From contig JBGAFV010000001.1 in the NCBI GenBank assembly GCA_044227095.1, positions 1-64,000 on the forward strand: 64,000 bases of DNA. Reading direction: 5' to 3'. The notes beneath the pieces are model-generated. The model saw only the letters and a list, made by a program, of their open reading frames with translations. It searched no databases and was not told the origin of the DNA. Positions 63,106-64,000 of this stretch are shown here, one piece after another. Origin of the DNA: JACMLD01 sp044227095. Lineage in GTDB: Bacteria; Bacteroidota; Bacteroidia; Chitinophagales; Chitinophagaceae. The position numbers and the translations under genes are program-made. Each line of letters begins with the position of its first letter. The stretch's first letter is position 1.

Positions 63106-64000
63106 ATGAAACCAGTTAAACTCTTCTTTTCAGCAGTACTTTTTTTTACGTCCGTCAATTCTTTTTCGCAAAGCCCCGGCGGAGTAAGTGGCGTAACAGT
63201 GTGGCTCAAAGCCAATGCCGGCGTTACACTCTCTTCCAGCTCAACTCCCTGGGTTGACCAGGCAAATGGCTATTCATTTTCTGCCGGCACTGGTCCTAAC
63301 GGTACCAGTACAACCATCAACTTTAACCCCGCCCTTACCTTTAGCGGCCAGCAGTTGCAATGCAGTGGCATACCTGTTAGCAATGTGGTGCCTTCGGGCG
63401 TAAGTTCACACATTGTAGTGTACAAGAAAGCTACCGATGCCTTCCCAAATTTTACCTTATACAATTATGCAATTAATTCCGGCAATCCTTATGGTATTAC
63501 CGCAAGGTCTGATGGAGAACAAATTTTATGGACTGCTGCCGCTTCCCCTTTTACAACTCCTGCTACAGGCAGTATATGTATACAAGATGTGTTTGGCAGC
63601 TATTCCGGCGGCGCAGTGTATGGCTCAAATGGCAGCCTGGTGAATACTACATTTTCCAGCGGAAACGGGAGTATAGGCGCCAGCCCAACGTTCTGGATAG
63701 GCGGTGCCGGTGGTGCCCAGCTAACCAGCAGTTCTATAGCAGAAATAATTGTATATCCAACCGATCAACGGGCCGGTAAAAACAATATAGAAAGTTATCT
63801 TGCCACCAAGTACGGTGTCAGTTTGCCGCATGACTATATCAGCCCAACGGCAGGCACCTATTATAATGTAACCACCACCACACCACAGAACAACACCGGC
63901 TATCTAAATGATATTACAGCCATTGGCAAAGAATCTGGCCAGGCATTAGACCAGGAGCAATCTTATTCTCAATCGGCCAGCTTTCCGGTGTACATTGGTG
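63106..64000 (+). CDS. Large LamG-like surface protein, 5' part (cut by window end)
   Basis: The frame opens at ATG 63106 and stays open to the window end (298 codons). It has a signal peptide (about 1-22, ending SFSQ), then a LamG/DUF8202-type unit: VTVWLKANAG, AEIIVYPTDQRA, SYLATKYGVSLP and ITAIGKESGQALDQEQS. These are standard segments of giant Bacteroidota surface proteins, which usually carry a T9SS sorting domain at the far end. The start was chosen by the signal peptide. Function is probably adhesion or matrix binding, by analogy. Confidence 0.82.
   Translation, partial: MKPVKLFFSAVLFFTSVNSFSQSPGGVSGVTVWLKANAGVTLSSSSTPWVDQANGYSFSAGTGPNGTSTTINFNPALTFSGQQLQCSGIPVSNVVPSGVSSHIVVYKKATDAFPNFTLYNYAINSGNPYGITARSDGEQILWTAAASPFTTPATGSICIQDVFGSYSGGAVYGSNGSLVNTTFSSGNGSIGASPTFWIGGAGGAQLTSSSIAEIIVYPTDQRAGKNNIESYLATKYGVSLPHDYISPTAGTYYNVTTTTPQNNTGYLNDITAIGKESGQALDQEQSYSQSASFPVYIG

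Overview
The window comes from a Bacteroidota genome, most likely family Chitinophagaceae. The 16S and 23S sequences read as Chitinophagaceae-type, promoters match the Bacteroidota -33 TTTG / -7 TAnnTTTG pattern, and secreted proteins carry type IX secretion (T9SS) C-terminal sorting domains. DUF4476, GIN-domain (DUF2807) and SusC/TonB-type proteins are also present. Apart from the RNA genes and repeats, it is ordinary chromosome.

Layout. 1-4.2 kb: a minus-strand rrn operon (16S, tRNA-Ile, tRNA-Ala, 5' part of 23S) behind three tandem promoters; the 16S copy lacks two conserved blocks of about 56-60 nt. 4.6-12.1 kb: LemA plus two TPM-domain proteins, an M1 aminopeptidase, a DUF4476 protein and truA. 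12.5-15.3 kb: pgk, gap and tRNA-Glu. 15.5-25 kb: a TPR-GAF histidine kinase, an M50-like peptidase, a surface-antigen outer-membrane protein, a DUF202 protein, the era-unknown-der operon and initiator tRNA. 25-32 kb: two paralogous GIN-domain proteins, a TPP riboswitch driving a TonB-dependent receptor, and a ddl-PASTA-rhodanese operon. 32-45 kb: ferredoxin, acyl-CoA reductase, HtrA protease, a GH13 enzyme, ispH, a MacB/FtsX-like permease, and efp-accB-accC. 45-49 kb: cyanophycin synthetase, a four-helix-bundle (S23/IVP-like) protein and two tRNA-Gln genes. 48.8-64 kb: accessory secreted proteins (two paralogous T9SS cargo proteins, an RCC1-like protein, a LamG-like adhesin cut by the window end), two tandem TPR histidine kinases, and 3-4 kb of repeat-rich non-coding DNA.

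How the genes work together. Core functions are translation and ribosome assembly (rrn, tRNAs, efp, era, der, truA), lower glycolysis (gap, pgk), fatty-acid initiation (accB, accC), isoprenoid synthesis (ispH) and peptidoglycan precursor synthesis (ddl). The thiamine-regulated receptor probably imports thiamine or a precursor. The 48-64 kb block looks like a fast-evolving surface and sensing region with duplicated genes and repeat families.

The strongest oddities are the double deletion in 16S rRNA, the three evenly spaced rrn promoters, short palindromes translated inside pgk and a kinase gene, and the nested palindromic repeat region at 53.7-56.8 kb. I did not find a clearly new multi-gene system. 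All family calls are from reading motifs; no database search was run.
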